64,000 nucleotides of DNA, taken from the NCBI GenBank assembly GCA_052437175.1, contig JBQVOK010000007.1, positions 1 to 64,000 on the forward strand. Reading direction: 5' to 3'. The stretch is from JACVCJ01 sp052437175. Lineage in GTDB: Bacteria > Bacteroidota > Bacteroidia > CAIKAF01. Under the pieces are notes generated by a model that saw only the letters and a list, made by a program, of their open reading frames with translations, searched no databases and was not told the DNA's origin. Positions 6,393-15,102 of the stretch are shown in pieces; the stretch's first letter is position 1; each line of letters begins with the position of its first letter. Both the position numbers and the translations under genes were made by a program.

Positions 6393-9073
6393 GCACTGGG
6401 TTTTTGTGCCATCATTCCGGTTCCGGGCAGTTCCAGCCGCGTGGAAAAGAACACCTGGGGCCCGTCAAAACGGTCTTCCTTCAGCTTGTTTACCTGTTGT
6501 ATGCAATCCTCTACCTTGTAGGGCAGCAGCGTTACAAAAGAATCTTTTGAGGCGATGGAGACCGCAAATTCCACCGCTTTCTGCTGCTCGGGAATAAATA
6601 CCACGTCTATACCTGTGTTTACCGAGCGTATGCCTTCCTCGAGCATGGCGCGTATATGTTCCTGGGTATTCCCGCGCAGGTTCTCGTCGAAGAACACCAC
6701 GATCAGGTCGAACATCTGTGCGGCATAACGACCGATATTCTGAATGTCCTGGTCGCGGCGGTCACCCGTGGCCGAAAACACCCCGATCTTTTCGGTGCAG
6801 CGGCGGGCGTCCAGGAATTCCTTCAGCCGTTCGAAACCGCCGGGATTGTGTGCATAGTCTATCATCACCCGGAAGTCGGGGAATTCGAACATATTAAAGC
6901 GGCCGGGGGTCATTTCGGGCGAGGGGACAAAGCTGCGGAGCGATTCACGCAGTACGTCCAGCGGAAAACGCTGCAGGATACCCGCCAGTGCAGCGCCCAT
7001 AATATTGTAGATCATACAGCCGGCGGTACCTTCGAGGCTCAGCGGGATCTCGTTCAGGGGCAGCAGACGCAGCTGCTCGTCGCCATCGTAAATAGTAAGC
7101 CAGCCGTCTTCTTCCACGGCCACGAGGCCCCCTTTTTCGCGGTGGGTAAGTATACGTTCACAGTCGCAGTTACGGCTGAACAATGCCACATTACAGCTCA
7201 TGTTCTCCATCATGCCGTACACCCGGTCGTCATCCGCATTCAGGATGGTATAGCCGTTATCGAAGGTGCTGCGGGCCACCACTTCTTTTACGCGGGCCAG
7301 GTCGGCCAGGCTGTGTATATCTTTGAGACCGAGGTGATCTTCGGTAACATTGGTAATAATGCTGATGTTGCAGTGATCGAAACCCAGACCGGAACGCAGG
7401 ATGCCTCCGCGGGCACATTCCAGCACGGCAAAATCGACAGACGGATCGCTGAGTACGGTACGGGCGCTCAGGTAGCCGGTACAGTCGCCGGCCTCTATGC
7501 GTTCGCCACCGATATAGATACCGTCGGAAGTGGTAAAACCTACGTTATGCCCGGCATAGGCCGCCATGTGTGCCAGCAGCCGCGTGGTGGTGGTTTTGCC
7601 ATTGGTACCCGTTACCGCCACAATGGGAATGCGGGCGCTTTTGCCTTCGGGATACAGCATGTCCATGACCGGCGCGGCCACGTTAACGGCCTGCCCGTAA
7701 TACGGCTGCTGATGCATCCGGAAACCGGGCGAAGCGTTCACTTCCACCACACCACCGTTGTTCTTACCCAGGGGCTGTGTAATATCTTCGGCAATTACGT
7801 CGATTCCGCAGATATCCAGGCCTACGATGCGGGCAATGCGTTCGGCCATGTGTACCGTAAACGGATGCACGCGGGAGGTAACGTCCATAGAAACGCCACC
7901 GGTACTGAGGTTGGCCGTGTATTTGAGGTGCAGTACTTCGCCGGCGGCCAGCACACTGTCCATGCCCAGGTTGTGGGTCTCCAGTATCTGCCGGGTGATC
8001 TCATCGGCATCGATGAGCGTAAGCGGTTTTTCGTGCCCTTCGCCCCGGTCGGGATGGCGGTTGGCCTGTGCAATAAGCGTTTCCACCGACGAGGTACCGT
8101 TACCTGTAATAAAGGCCGGGATGCGTTTGGCCACGGCCACCAGTTTATAATTAATGAGCAGGAAACGGAAATCGGAACCTTCCAGGAAACGCTCCACAAT
8201 GACCGTGCGCGAGGTGGCGCGGGCTGCTTCAAAGGCACGCAGGGCCTCTTCCATTGTTTTTATATTCGTGGTAACACCTTTACCGTGACGGCCGTTCAGC
8301 GGTTTTACCACCAGGGGAAAGCCGAGGCGTTCCACCAGGTTTTCCAGTCCGCTTACCGAAGTAGCCGTTCCGCCTTCGGCAACCGGTATACAGGCGGCAG
8401 AAAGCAGGTTCTTGGTCTCCTGTTTATCACAGGCCGTATCTACGCCTATGCCGCTGGTATTGCCCGTCATGGTGGCGCGGATCTTCTGCTGGTTCTTTCC
8501 CTGCCCGAAGATCACCAGGGAGTCCTCGCCTACCCGGCGGTACGGGATCCTGCGTTTTTCGGCTTCGGCCACAATGGCCCCGGTACTGGGCCCGAAAGCC
8601 AGGCGGCGTTGTATACGACGCAGTTCGTCCAGGTCGGCCTCCAGGTTATAACGGTCGTTATTCACCAGGGCTTGCGCAAAACGTACGGCGGCACGGGCGG
8701 CGTAACGGCCGGCCTCTTCATGACAATATTCAAAAATAACCTTGTACACGCCTTTTTCCCGGCAGGAACGTGTGCGGCCGAAGCCACAGTCCATGCCCGC
8801 CAGTGTCTGCATTTCGAGGGCGATGTGTTCTACGATATGACCCATCCAGGTGCCTTCGTCGAGACGTACAAAAAAACCGCCTTCAAAATCGTATGAGCAG
8901 CGGTGCGTGTACAGCGAGGGCATTTGTTTTTTTAACCGGGCATTAAAGCCATTGATCATGTGGCTGGGATATTCTTCCAGTTCTTCAATATCCAGCTTCA
9001 TTACCACCAGGCGCTGCCTGTAATTGGACCAGAAATTGGGGCCCTTCATCACTTGCATGTCAAGAATTTTCAT
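6389..9073 (-). CDS. cphA: Cyanophycin synthetase
   Basis: This 894-aa enzyme makes cyanophycin by ATP-dependent addition of Asp to the backbone and Arg to its side chains. Three parts are visible. The N-terminal domain (about 1-160) includes GTWMGHIVEHIALEMQTLAG. The ATP-grasp domain (about 200-480) includes FPLVVKPLNGRHGKGVTTNI and VVEVNASPGFRMHQQP. The Mur-ligase-like domain carries the P-loop VTGTNGKTTTTRLLAH near residue 490 and the substrate region MIDYAHNPGGFERL. Length and order match CphA1-type enzymes. It leads the operon cphA-cphB-mscS. Making and breaking the polymer from one operon suggests a nitrogen/carbon/energy reserve used on starvation. Confidence 0.95.
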   Translation of the reverse strand: MKILDMQVMKGPNFWSNYRQRLVVMKLDIEELEEYPSHMINGFNARLKKQMPSLYTHRCSYDFEGGFFVRLDEGTWMGHIVEHIALEMQTLAGMDCGFGRTRSCREKGVYKVIFEYCHEEAGRYAARAAVRFAQALVNNDRYNLEADLDELRRIQRRLAFGPSTGAIVAEAEKRRIPYRRVGEDSLVIFGQGKNQQKIRATMTGNTSGIGVDTACDKQETKNLLSAACIPVAEGGTATSVSGLENLVERLGFPLVVKPLNGRHGKGVTTNIKTMEEALRAFEAARATSRTVIVERFLEGSDFRFLLINYKLVAVAKRIPAFITGNGTSSVETLIAQANRHPDRGEGHEKPLTLIDADEITRQILETHNLGMDSVLAAGEVLHLKYTANLSTGGVSMDVTSRVHPFTVHMAERIARIVGLDICGIDVIAEDITQPLGKNNGGVVEVNASPGFRMHQQPYYGQAVNVAAPVMDMLYPEGKSARIPIVAVTGTNGKTTTTRLLAHMAAYAGHNVGFTTSDGIYIGGERIEAGDCTGYLSARTVLSDPSVDFAVLECARGGILRSGLGFDHCNISIITNVTEDHLGLKDIHSLADLARVKEVVARSTFDNGYTILNADDDRVYGMMENMSCNVALFSRNCDCERILTHREKGGLVAVEEDGWLTIYDGDEQLRLLPLNEIPLSLEGTAGCMIYNIMGAALAGILQRFPLDVLRESLRSFVPSPEMTPGRFNMFEFPDFRVMIDYAHNPGGFERLKEFLDARRCTEKIGVFSATGDRRDQDIQNIGRYAAQMFDLIVVFFDENLRGNTQEHIRAMLEEGIRSVNTGIDVVFIPEQQKAVEFAVSIASKDSFVTLLPYKVEDCIQQVNKLKEDRFDGPQVFFSTRLELPGTGMMAQKPSA

Positions 9074-9088
9074 AGACTGTTTGCGTTA

Positions 9089-9118
9089 AATAAATACGTT
9101 GTTAAACCTGTAATGCAA
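9089..9118 (-). promoter_or_regulatory. Candidate promoter for cphA
   Basis: On the minus strand a TTG (9116-9118) is followed after 19 nt by TATTTATT (9089-9096), close to the Bacteroidota -33/-7 arrangement TTG-N19-TAnnTTTG. It lies 15 nt upstream of the cphA start codon, which implies a very short leader. Confidence 0.3.
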
Positions 9119-9281
9119 TCCGGTGCGGAGGGATCAATAAGGCTGGTAAACGAATGATGCCGGGAGTAGCAGTACAGCAAAAGCCAGACCAAAAATCGGA
9201 ACCCCGCTCTGGACAAGGAAGAGAGCCACACACCACATTTTACACTTGTGTACAGATTGTAGAACTTTCGGAACAAACGCT

Positions 9282-9296
9282 GTGGAAATCTTCCAC
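9282..9296. promoter_or_regulatory. Operator-like palindrome GTGGAA-N3-TTCCAC upstream of cphA
   Basis: This perfect 6-bp dyad with a 3-nt centre extends one base on each side (TGTGGAA/TTCCACA). It lies about 210 nt upstream of the cphA start, just beyond the 3' end of the catalase unit. The same dyad recurs at 10561-10575, about 190 nt upstream of the Mn-catalase gene. Two copies at similar distances from two stress-type genes suggest a shared regulator, which is inference. Confidence 0.45.
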
Positions 9297-9353
9297 AAAA
9301 AAAGAGATAGAATGTTCCTGCCGGAAAATACTGTTCCGGAGTGCGGGGGTATT

Positions 9354-9397
9354 AAAAAAAACACCTGCATACAGCCCTAATAAGCTGCACGCAGGTG
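9354..9397 (-). terminator. Intrinsic terminator of the Mn-catalase gene
   Basis: Reading the minus strand, arms CACCTGC (9391-9397) and GCAGGTG (9362-9368) form a 7-bp stem around a 22-nt loop, followed at once by eight T. It lies 38 nt after the catalase stop. Confidence 0.65.
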
Positions 9398-9434
9398 GCA
9401 AGTCACCAGAAAAGTATAACCTTTTTAAAATATG

Positions 9435-10370
9435 TCAGTCTCTGCCCCATTCCAGGTCTCTTTGTCCGGAAGCGTCATTCACTTCGCGGGAGCGTCGTAC
9501 AGAAAGTTCCCGTTCCCGGGTACGTATACTCTCTTCGGTGCGTACGGTGCCCCGGGCCTCGGTTTGGGTAAGGCCGTCCGTTTCTCTTACATAGCTGCGC
9601 GGGTCTTCGATAAACTGCCAGTGTTCGCCCAGGCAGGCGCTGGCTCCCTGGTTCCAGGTGCTGCGTATAGGTTCGCCATCCCGTTCGGAAAGGTTAAAAT
9701 ACGTATTGCTGTAGCGCGGATCGCCCTGGAGTATTCCCGGCGGAAAGTTCGGTTCAATGGTATCCAGTGCGGCCTGGAACATTTGCGCATGGGCAATTTC
9801 GCGGGTCATCAGAAAATTGAGTGTTTCTTTTACATCCGGGTCATCGGTAAACTGCATCAGGTATTCGTATACGATCTTGGCCCGGGCTTCGGCGGCAATG
9901 TCCGAGCGCAGGTCTACGCTCAGGTCTCCGTTGGCGTTCACATAGGCTCCCGACCAGGGATTTCCGCCACTGTCGCATACGATCGGGCCGCCACCGCTCA
10001 GCACAAAGAACTGCGGGTTCATCATGGCCTCGTGGATATAGGTGTCCCTGGAATCCCGCCCGTCCAGCAGGCGCGTCAGTTCCGACTCTTCGGCCACATT
10101 CTTGAGTTCGCCGTTCACACCGCTGAGCAGCATCTGTATGGTTGCACCCACAATTTCGAGGTGACTGAACTCCTCGGTGGCAATGTCCATCAGCATATCG
10201 TACTTATCGGGATAAGGATGCCGGGCTGCGAAAGCCTGCACAAAATACTGCATAGCCGCCTTGAGTTCGCCGTTACCGCCGCCGAACTGTTCCAGCAGCA
10301 AACGGGCAAAACGCGGATCGGGACGAGAAACACGGGCTTTGAACTGTAATTCTTTCACATGATGAAACAT
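9435..10370 (-). CDS. Manganese catalase (ferritin-like di-manganese)
   Basis: This 311-aa protein belongs to the non-heme Mn catalase family, which disproportionates hydrogen peroxide. The four-helix bundle and its carboxylate/His ligands are visible: GGNGELKAAMQYFVQAF (about residues 30-46), MDIATEEFSHLEIVGATIQ (about 61-79), AAEARAKIVYEYL, and MTREIAHAQMFQAALD (about 189-204). The last ~50 residues (from about 260) are Arg/Glu-rich (RTEESIRTRERELSVRRSRE) and look like a disordered tail beyond the usual end of the fold. It is monocistronic, with a terminator after it. In spore-formers and soil Bacteroidota such enzymes accompany dormancy or desiccation tolerance, which fits the neighbours. 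Confidence 0.93.
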   Translation of the reverse strand: MFHHVKELQFKARVSRPDPRFARLLLEQFGGGNGELKAAMQYFVQAFAARHPYPDKYDMLMDIATEEFSHLEIVGATIQMLLSGVNGELKNVAEESELTRLLDGRDSRDTYIHEAMMNPQFFVLSGGGPIVCDSGGNPWSGAYVNANGDLSVDLRSDIAAEARAKIVYEYLMQFTDDPDVKETLNFLMTREIAHAQMFQAALDTIEPNFPPGILQGDPRYSNTYFNLSERDGEPIRSTWNQGASACLGEHWQFIEDPRSYVRETDGLTQTEARGTVRTEESIRTRERELSVRRSREVNDASGQRDLEWGRD

Positions 10371-10560
10371 ACGAACCGTTTTTTAAGTAAATAATTCCGA
10401 AAAAAATCAGGGAGAGGATCAGGTTTAACTAAGGACAAAAGCCGGGCCATGTATGCGGGCTGTTTTAGACAAAGCGGTGCAAATACCCGCCACAGGCTGA
10501 AAAGAAAAAATGAAAAAATGAGATAGATGCCGCTCTGTGGAAATGAACGACAGCTTTGGC

Positions 10561-10575
10561 GTGGAATTCTTCCAC
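10561..10575. promoter_or_regulatory. Second operator-like palindrome GTGGAA-N3-TTCCAC, upstream of Mn catalase
   Basis: This perfect 6-bp dyad with a TTC centre is preceded by another half site TCTGTGGAA at 10534-10542, which can pair with TTCCACAGA at 10570-10578 as a 9-bp outer stem. It sits between ligD and the catalase gene, about 190 nt upstream of the catalase start and 22 nt downstream of the ligD stop. It is identical in its arms to the element at 9282-9296. Confidence 0.45.
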
Positions 10576-10597
10576 AGATCAAAAAAAACAGACCGGA

Positions 10598-13108
10598 TCA
10601 GGTAAGTTTGTCGATCCTGCGCAGTACTTTTTTAAGGTCGATGCCTTTGCCCAGCACGTCTTTCCAGAGATCGCCCGTTTTGTGCAGACGCTCTCCGATA
10701 TTGAATATCGTGAACATAGCCGGGCGCAGTTTGTGGGTAAGTTCTGTCCAGCGCAGCGGCGTTGATACGGTAGCCCCGGGTTTCGGCCGGACGCTGTAGG
10801 GTGCGGCAATGGTCTGCCCTTTGCGGTTCTGCAGGAAATCGATATACACTTTCCTGCGGCGTTTGGCACGCATGCGTTCCAGGCTGGTAAAGGCAGGCAC
10901 GCGTTCGTGGGTCATAGCGGCCATCAGTTCGCCAAAGGTCTTCACCTCATCGTAGGTATAGGCGGCATCCAGCGGAATGTACACGTGCAGACCGGTAGCT
11001 CCGCTGGTCTTACAGAAACACGGGATATCCAGCGCGTCGCACACTTCTTTTACCGCCAGGGCCGTATCCACTACGCGTTCAAAAGGCACCCCGTCGGGGT
11101 CCAGGTCCATGATCAGGAAATCAGGCCTGTCGGGCTCCCGGAAGGTACTGTTCCAGGGATTGATATCGATGCAGCCCAGGTTTACCATATAAATAAGTGT
11201 AGCGGTATCGTTACAGATGAGGTAATCGATGTAATCATCGTTCGATTTGGACCATATCTTTTCGGTGTGCAGCCAGGAAGGAACCTGTTCCGTGTCCATA
11301 TCCTTCTGGTAGAAACCCGGTTTTTCGATCCCGTTCGGGAAACGGTTCAGCGAAAGGGGCCGGTCTTTGAGGTAGGGCAGAATATAGGGCGCTATCTGCA
11401 AATAATAATCGATAAGATCACCCTTGCTGATCTTTTCCGCGGGCCAGTAGATCTTGTCCAGGTGGGTACATTTTACTTCGTGTCCGTCGAGCATCAACAC
11501 CTGTTCCCCTGTTTTCTGCACAGCGGGACGGGCTTCTTTAGGTATTTCGCGCACTACTCCGGCGGCTTCCTTATCGGTACGCAGGCCCTGGAATACCGGC
11601 ACGCGCATGAGGCTTTCGCGGGTCCAGTGCTGGAACTTTACGTTGCACACCAGTTCCGGCCGTATCCAGGTGGGGTCGCTCTTTCGGCCGCGCAGCACGG
11701 GCTTTTCCGGGAAAGGGCACTTTTTCACCTGCAGTTCCTGCATCTGTTCGTACAGGTCTTTGAGCGAAGTTTCCGTAAAACCCGTACCGCAGTTTCCCAC
11801 GTAGCGCAGTTTGCCGTTCTCATACATGCCCAGTACGAGCGAACCAAAGTACTTGCGGCTGTTCTGCGGCTGTGTGTACCCACAGATAACGGCTTCCTGT
11901 GTATGCGCACTTTTGATCTTGAGCCAGCCTTCGCTCCGGCGGCCCTCCCGGTAGCTGCCTTCAGCATCTTTGGCAATGATGCCCTCGTACCCTTTGGCCG
12001 TGAGTTTTTTAAAGAGCGCTTCTCCCCCGCCCTGCACAAAGGCCGATTCCTTTATATTCTCGAAATCATTCTCCTTAAAAAAGGCTGAAAGCAGCTCCTT
12101 ACGCTGCACAAGCGGCATATCCATAAGCGAATGCCCGTTGAGATACAGGATATCGAACACATAATAGGTAAGCGTTCCCTCGCGGGTGGTATCAAAATTC
12201 TGCAGCATCTGGAAATTGCTCACCCCTTTCTTATCCTCGATCACCACTTCGCCGTCCAGCACCACCTCGTCTTTCACGGCGCGGAGCTCCTTTACCAGGG
12301 CGGCGTATTTACGTACAAAACTGTTGCCGTTGCGGGAATCCATCTGTACCTTACCCTCCTGTATGCGGGTAATGGCCCGGTAACCATCGTACTTGGGCTC
12401 ATACAGCCAGTTCCCGTCAGCGGGAAAAACTTCGGCCAGGGTAGCCAGCATGGGCTTCAGGGGTTCCGCGGGCATTTTATCTGCCTGTGCGGTCTTTTTT
12501 TTTAGGGCGGCAGTAACGGGTTTACTTTTTTTTTCTGTCTTTTTTTTCGTTCCGGCACTTCCGGCAGGTATTTTCAGGGAGGGGACCTTCGCTATGGCAT
12601 AGCTTTTCTGCGCGTATTCGTCCTTTTTCTTGATCAGCAGCCAGTTCTTCCCTGTGCCATCGTTCATGCGTACCAGGGCAAAGGCGCCGTTCAGGTGTTT
12701 CCCTTTCAGGCTGAATTTCAGGTCGCCCTGTTCCAGTCCGCGCAGCAGTTCGGCCTCCCGTTCTGCGGCGGGCAGTTCCTCCAGGGGCAGGTAGGTACCT
12801 TCATCCCAGATCTCTACGGTACCGGCGCCGTAATTCCCTTCGGGGATAATGCCGTAAAACTTACCATAATCGAGCGGATGGTCTTCTACCATCACGGCCA
12901 GTCGACGTTCCCCCGCCTTCATGGAAGGACCTTTGGGCACGGCCCAGCTTTTGAGCACCCCTTCCATCTCCAGCCTGAAATCGTAGTGCAGGTGCGACGC
13001 ATCGTGGCGCTGCACCACAAAACGGAGTTTTCCTTTAGAAGGCTTCCCGGATACGGGTTCCGGCGTTTTTTCGAAATCGCGTTTTTTGCGGTACTGGTTC
13101 AGTGCCAT
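10598..13108 (-). CDS. ligD: Multifunctional NHEJ DNA ligase LigD
   Basis: This 836-aa enzyme has all three LigD activities in the order phosphoesterase-ligase-polymerase. The N-terminal 3'-phosphoesterase (about 20-160) carries RHDASHLHYDFRLEMEG. A Lys-rich linker (about 185-215) follows. The ATP-dependent ligase (about 225-520) has the adenylated lysine in YEPKYDGYRAI near residue 240, then DGEVVIEDKKG. The C-terminal primase-type polymerase (about 545-836) includes the metal-binding IMDLDPDGVPFE near residue 668 and TSGATGLHVYIPL. LigD processes and seals double-strand breaks held by Ku. It starts 2 nt after the ku stop, so the pair is an operon. All key motifs look intact. Confidence 0.95.
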   Translation of the reverse strand: MALNQYRKKRDFEKTPEPVSGKPSKGKLRFVVQRHDASHLHYDFRLEMEGVLKSWAVPKGPSMKAGERRLAVMVEDHPLDYGKFYGIIPEGNYGAGTVEIWDEGTYLPLEELPAAEREAELLRGLEQGDLKFSLKGKHLNGAFALVRMNDGTGKNWLLIKKKDEYAQKSYAIAKVPSLKIPAGSAGTKKKTEKKSKPVTAALKKKTAQADKMPAEPLKPMLATLAEVFPADGNWLYEPKYDGYRAITRIQEGKVQMDSRNGNSFVRKYAALVKELRAVKDEVVLDGEVVIEDKKGVSNFQMLQNFDTTREGTLTYYVFDILYLNGHSLMDMPLVQRKELLSAFFKENDFENIKESAFVQGGGEALFKKLTAKGYEGIIAKDAEGSYREGRRSEGWLKIKSAHTQEAVICGYTQPQNSRKYFGSLVLGMYENGKLRYVGNCGTGFTETSLKDLYEQMQELQVKKCPFPEKPVLRGRKSDPTWIRPELVCNVKFQHWTRESLMRVPVFQGLRTDKEAAGVVREIPKEARPAVQKTGEQVLMLDGHEVKCTHLDKIYWPAEKISKGDLIDYYLQIAPYILPYLKDRPLSLNRFPNGIEKPGFYQKDMDTEQVPSWLHTEKIWSKSNDDYIDYLICNDTATLIYMVNLGCIDINPWNSTFREPDRPDFLIMDLDPDGVPFERVVDTALAVKEVCDALDIPCFCKTSGATGLHVYIPLDAAYTYDEVKTFGELMAAMTHERVPAFTSLERMRAKRRRKVYIDFLQNRKGQTIAAPYSVRPKPGATVSTPLRWTELTHKLRPAMFTIFNIGERLHKTGDLWKDVLGKGIDLKKVLRRIDKLT

Positions 13109-13110
13109 AG

Positions 13111-13881
13111 CTACGAAGTTTTACGTTTGGCAAGACTGGCCTTGAGCTGTTCCATGAGATCGTCGCTTTGGGTATGTACCATTTTAAGTTTGCGGGCCTT
13201 TGGTTTTTTACCCGAGGCCTTGGCTTTGATCAGTTTCAGCAGTTGGGCCGAGTATTCATCTTTAAATTTACGGATATCGAAGGGTTGAGTATACTGTTCA
13301 ATGAGCGAAAGTGCCATTTTAAGCTCCGCCGCTTTAACGGTGGAAGATGCCGGCAGGTCGAGTTCGCCCGTATCCCGCACTTCTTCGGCAAAGCGTATCT
13401 TGTTCAGCAGCAGCACATCGTCCATAGGCTTGAGCACGGTAAGGGTTTCGGCCGTACGCAGTACAAAACGGGCTATGCCCACTTTACCCGACTTTTTCAG
13501 GGCTTCGCGCAGCAGCGCGTATGCTTTTACGCCCGAAGCCTCCGGAACAGCATAATAGGCGTTTTCGTAGTACACGGTATCGATCTCGTCTTCATTCACA
13601 AAGTGGTTCACCTCGATGATCTTCGATTTCTCGGGGGCGGCCCGTTCAAAATCCTCCTCGTCCAGCAGGATGTATTCGTCGTTCAGCATATAGGCCCTGG
13701 CAATATCGTCCCACTTTACTTCCCGGCCGGTATCGGCGTTCACCCGGCGGTACTGTATGTTGCTGTGGTCGCGGCGGTCTACCATATCCAGGTCCAGGCT
13801 GCTGCTCCGGGTAGCACTGTACAGTTTAACCGGTATGTTCACCAGTCCGAAACCGATCGTTCCTTTCCAGATTGCTTTCAT
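13111..13881 (-). CDS. ku: Prokaryotic Ku, DNA-end-binding protein for NHEJ
   Basis: This 256-aa protein opens with the family hallmark MKAIWKGTIGFGLVNIPVKL. Further conserved blocks are QYRRVNADTGREVKWDDI, YYAVPEASGVKAYALLREAL and GIARFVLRTAETL. The C-terminus is Lys/Arg-rich (KAKASGKKPKARKLK), as in many bacterial Ku proteins, and probably binds DNA. The open frame extends 25 codons upstream, but the extra residues are not Ku-like, so the start at 13879-13881 is chosen. As a homodimer Ku threads onto broken DNA ends and recruits LigD, encoded immediately downstream. The 235-bp spacer to the divergent DUF4142 gene should hold both promoters. Confidence 0.95.
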   Translation of the reverse strand: MKAIWKGTIGFGLVNIPVKLYSATRSSSLDLDMVDRRDHSNIQYRRVNADTGREVKWDDIARAYMLNDEYILLDEEDFERAAPEKSKIIEVNHFVNEDEIDTVYYENAYYAVPEASGVKAYALLREALKKSGKVGIARFVLRTAETLTVLKPMDDVLLLNKIRFAEEVRDTGELDLPASSTVKAAELKMALSLIEQYTQPFDIRKFKDEYSAQLLKLIKAKASGKKPKARKLKMVHTQSDDLMEQLKASLAKRKTS

Positions 13882-14116
13882 AAAATACCTGTATTGCTCT
13901 GTTAAAGTTAAGGTCAAAAACCATACCGCCGGCACAAAAGACTGTAAAAGGGACATTTACAAAACAAACGGGAGGACATTTTGCGCGGGTTGGGGAATTT
14001 ACCCACAGGAGGTAAAGTGGAAAAATAGCATCGTTTTCCATAGCAGACAAGGCCTGCAGGCATACCGGTACAATTACGGGACGTTTTTTGTGGTATGTAC
14101 CCTAAAACACAGAGAT

Positions 14117-14665
14117 ATGAAATACGTAGTTATTATCGCGGCCCTCTTCAGCATCACCGCCTGCAACAGTAACCATGCCGACAGCACAGAACAGGCCAAA
14201 GACGTGAATAAGGAACGTTTTGATACGCCCATGGAAAAAGACGCCCTGTTCTGCACCGAAGCCGCAGCCGCGGGCTTAGCGGAGGTACAGCTGGGCGAAC
14301 TGGCCCTGAACAGATCGGGTTCAGAACGGGTAAAAGATTTCGGACGCAGCATGAAAGACGACCATACTACGGCCAACAACGAGCTGAAAGACCTGGCATC
14401 GAAAAAAGGCATAGCCATACCGGCCACACTGGATAAAAAAGGCCAGGACGCCTACGACGACCTGAACAAAAAAAGCGGAGAACAATTCGACAAGGCCTTT
14501 GTCGACCAGATGGTGAAAGACCATGAACTGGTGCTGAAAAAATTCCGTGAAGAGGCTGACGACGGCACAGATGCCGACATAAAGGCCTGGGCGGCAAGCA
14601 AGGTACCCGTGCTGGAACATCACCTGCAAATGGCCCGCGACCTGCGAAACGACCTGTATGAATAA
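14117..14665 (+). CDS. DUF4142 lipoprotein
   Basis: This 182-aa protein begins MKYVVIIAALFSITAC, a lipoprotein signal with the lipobox Cys at residue 16. The rest is a ferritin-like helical DUF4142 domain: AAAAGLAEVQLGELALNRSG, RVKDFGRSMKDDHTTANNEL, VDQMVKDHELVLKKFREEAD and VPVLEHHLQMARDL. The family is common in Bacteroidota and Proteobacteria, often in stress or biofilm contexts, and its biochemical role is not settled. The open frame runs further upstream, but the signal peptide fixes this start. It begins a short plus-strand run with two small genes behind it. Confidence 0.9.
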   Translation: MKYVVIIAALFSITACNSNHADSTEQAKDVNKERFDTPMEKDALFCTEAAAAGLAEVQLGELALNRSGSERVKDFGRSMKDDHTTANNELKDLASKKGIAIPATLDKKGQDAYDDLNKKSGEQFDKAFVDQMVKDHELVLKKFREEADDGTDADIKAWAASKVPVLEHHLQMARDLRNDLYE

Positions 14666-14675
14666 ACGAACGATC

Positions 14676-14768
14676 ATGAAAACACAGGAACATACCACTA
14701 CGGGCAGCGTGCTGATCGGCAGCACCGGCACCTACGGAGAACAGGAGGCGGACACGATCCGCAAGTAA
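14676..14768 (+). CDS. Possible 30-aa small protein
   Basis: An ATG 8 nt after the DUF4142 stop opens a 30-codon frame: MKTQEHTTTGSVLIGSTGTY, then GEQEADTIRK. It lies in the same direction and between two supported genes, with 20 nt to the next start. It has no hydrophobic segment and no recognisable family. Codon use looks like its neighbours, but the length is too short to be sure it is translated. Confidence 0.35.
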   Translation: MKTQEHTTTGSVLIGSTGTYGEQEADTIRK

Positions 14769-14788
14769 TACATTAAAACACGGCAATC

Positions 14789-14998
14789 ATGGCAAAGTAC
14801 AGTAAAAAAGCACAGGAAAAGGTGGAAAAGGCCGTCCACGAAATGAAAGAAGGCAAGCTGAGGTCGGGCTCCGGCGAAAAAGTAACGAGCCGCAAACAGG
14901 CCATCGCCATCGGGCTTTCCGAAGCACGGGAAGCGGGGGCACGGGTACCTAAAAAGAGCGAGAGTCCGCGCCCGCCGAAGAAAAAATCCAAAGATTAA
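14789..14998 (+). CDS. DUF6496 small basic protein
   Basis: This 69-aa protein reads as a DUF6496-type polypeptide: MAKYSKKAQEKVEKAVHEMK, then a Ser/Gly linker, then TSRKQAIAIGLSEAREAG and a Lys/Pro-rich tail. Similar small proteins in soil bacteria often sit beside stress genes. The amphipathic helix KAQEKVEKAVHEMKEGK and the repeat-like RKQAIAIGLSEAREAG suggest a helical, possibly nucleic-acid-associated protein; its function is unknown. It is followed by a strong terminator at 15048-15091. Confidence 0.8.
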   Translation: MAKYSKKAQEKVEKAVHEMKEGKLRSGSGEKVTSRKQAIAIGLSEAREAGARVPKKSESPRPPKKKSKD

Positions 14999-15047
14999 AC
15001 GACAGGCGCATACGCACAGACATATAGTTTCAGGTATAATGACAAGC

Positions 15048-15091
15048 AAAACCCCGGCAGTATCTTTTCTTCAGATATATGCCGGGGTTTT
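15048..15091. terminator. Strong bidirectional intrinsic terminator
   Basis: The 12-bp arms AAAACCCCGGCA (15048-15059) and TGCCGGGGTTTT (15080-15091) pair perfectly around a 20-nt loop. T runs border the stem in both directions. It separates the DUF6496 gene from the convergent 78-aa gene at 15103 and serves both. Confidence 0.85.
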
Positions 15092-15102
15092 GGGGCTGTA
15101 AG

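Larger units (their letters stand above)
9074..9434. other. Intergenic region between cphA and the Mn-catalase gene
   Basis: No gene is supported in these 361 bases. It contains the candidate cphA promoter, the GTGGAA-N3-TTCCAC palindrome, and the intrinsic terminator of the catalase unit near its right end, each listed separately. Confidence 0.6.

Noticed and set aside
6656..8896. Long plus-strand open frame of 746 codons opposite cphA
   Set aside because: It is the antisense shadow of a GC-rich, clearly coding gene with intact CphA motifs; its translation has no recognisable domain.
9281..9297. Hairpin TGTGGAA...TTCCACA considered as a terminator
   Set aside because: On the plus strand A residues, not T residues, follow the stem, and on the minus strand the T run comes before the stem; an operator is a better reading.
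9154..10349. Plus-strand open frames (including 9432-10349) opposite the Mn-catalase gene
   Set aside because: Antisense shadow of a gene with intact metal-ligand helices; the terminator at 9354-9397 also fits the minus-strand gene.
10907..12088. 393-codon plus-strand frame opposite ligD
   Set aside because: Antisense shadow; all LigD motifs are on the minus strand.
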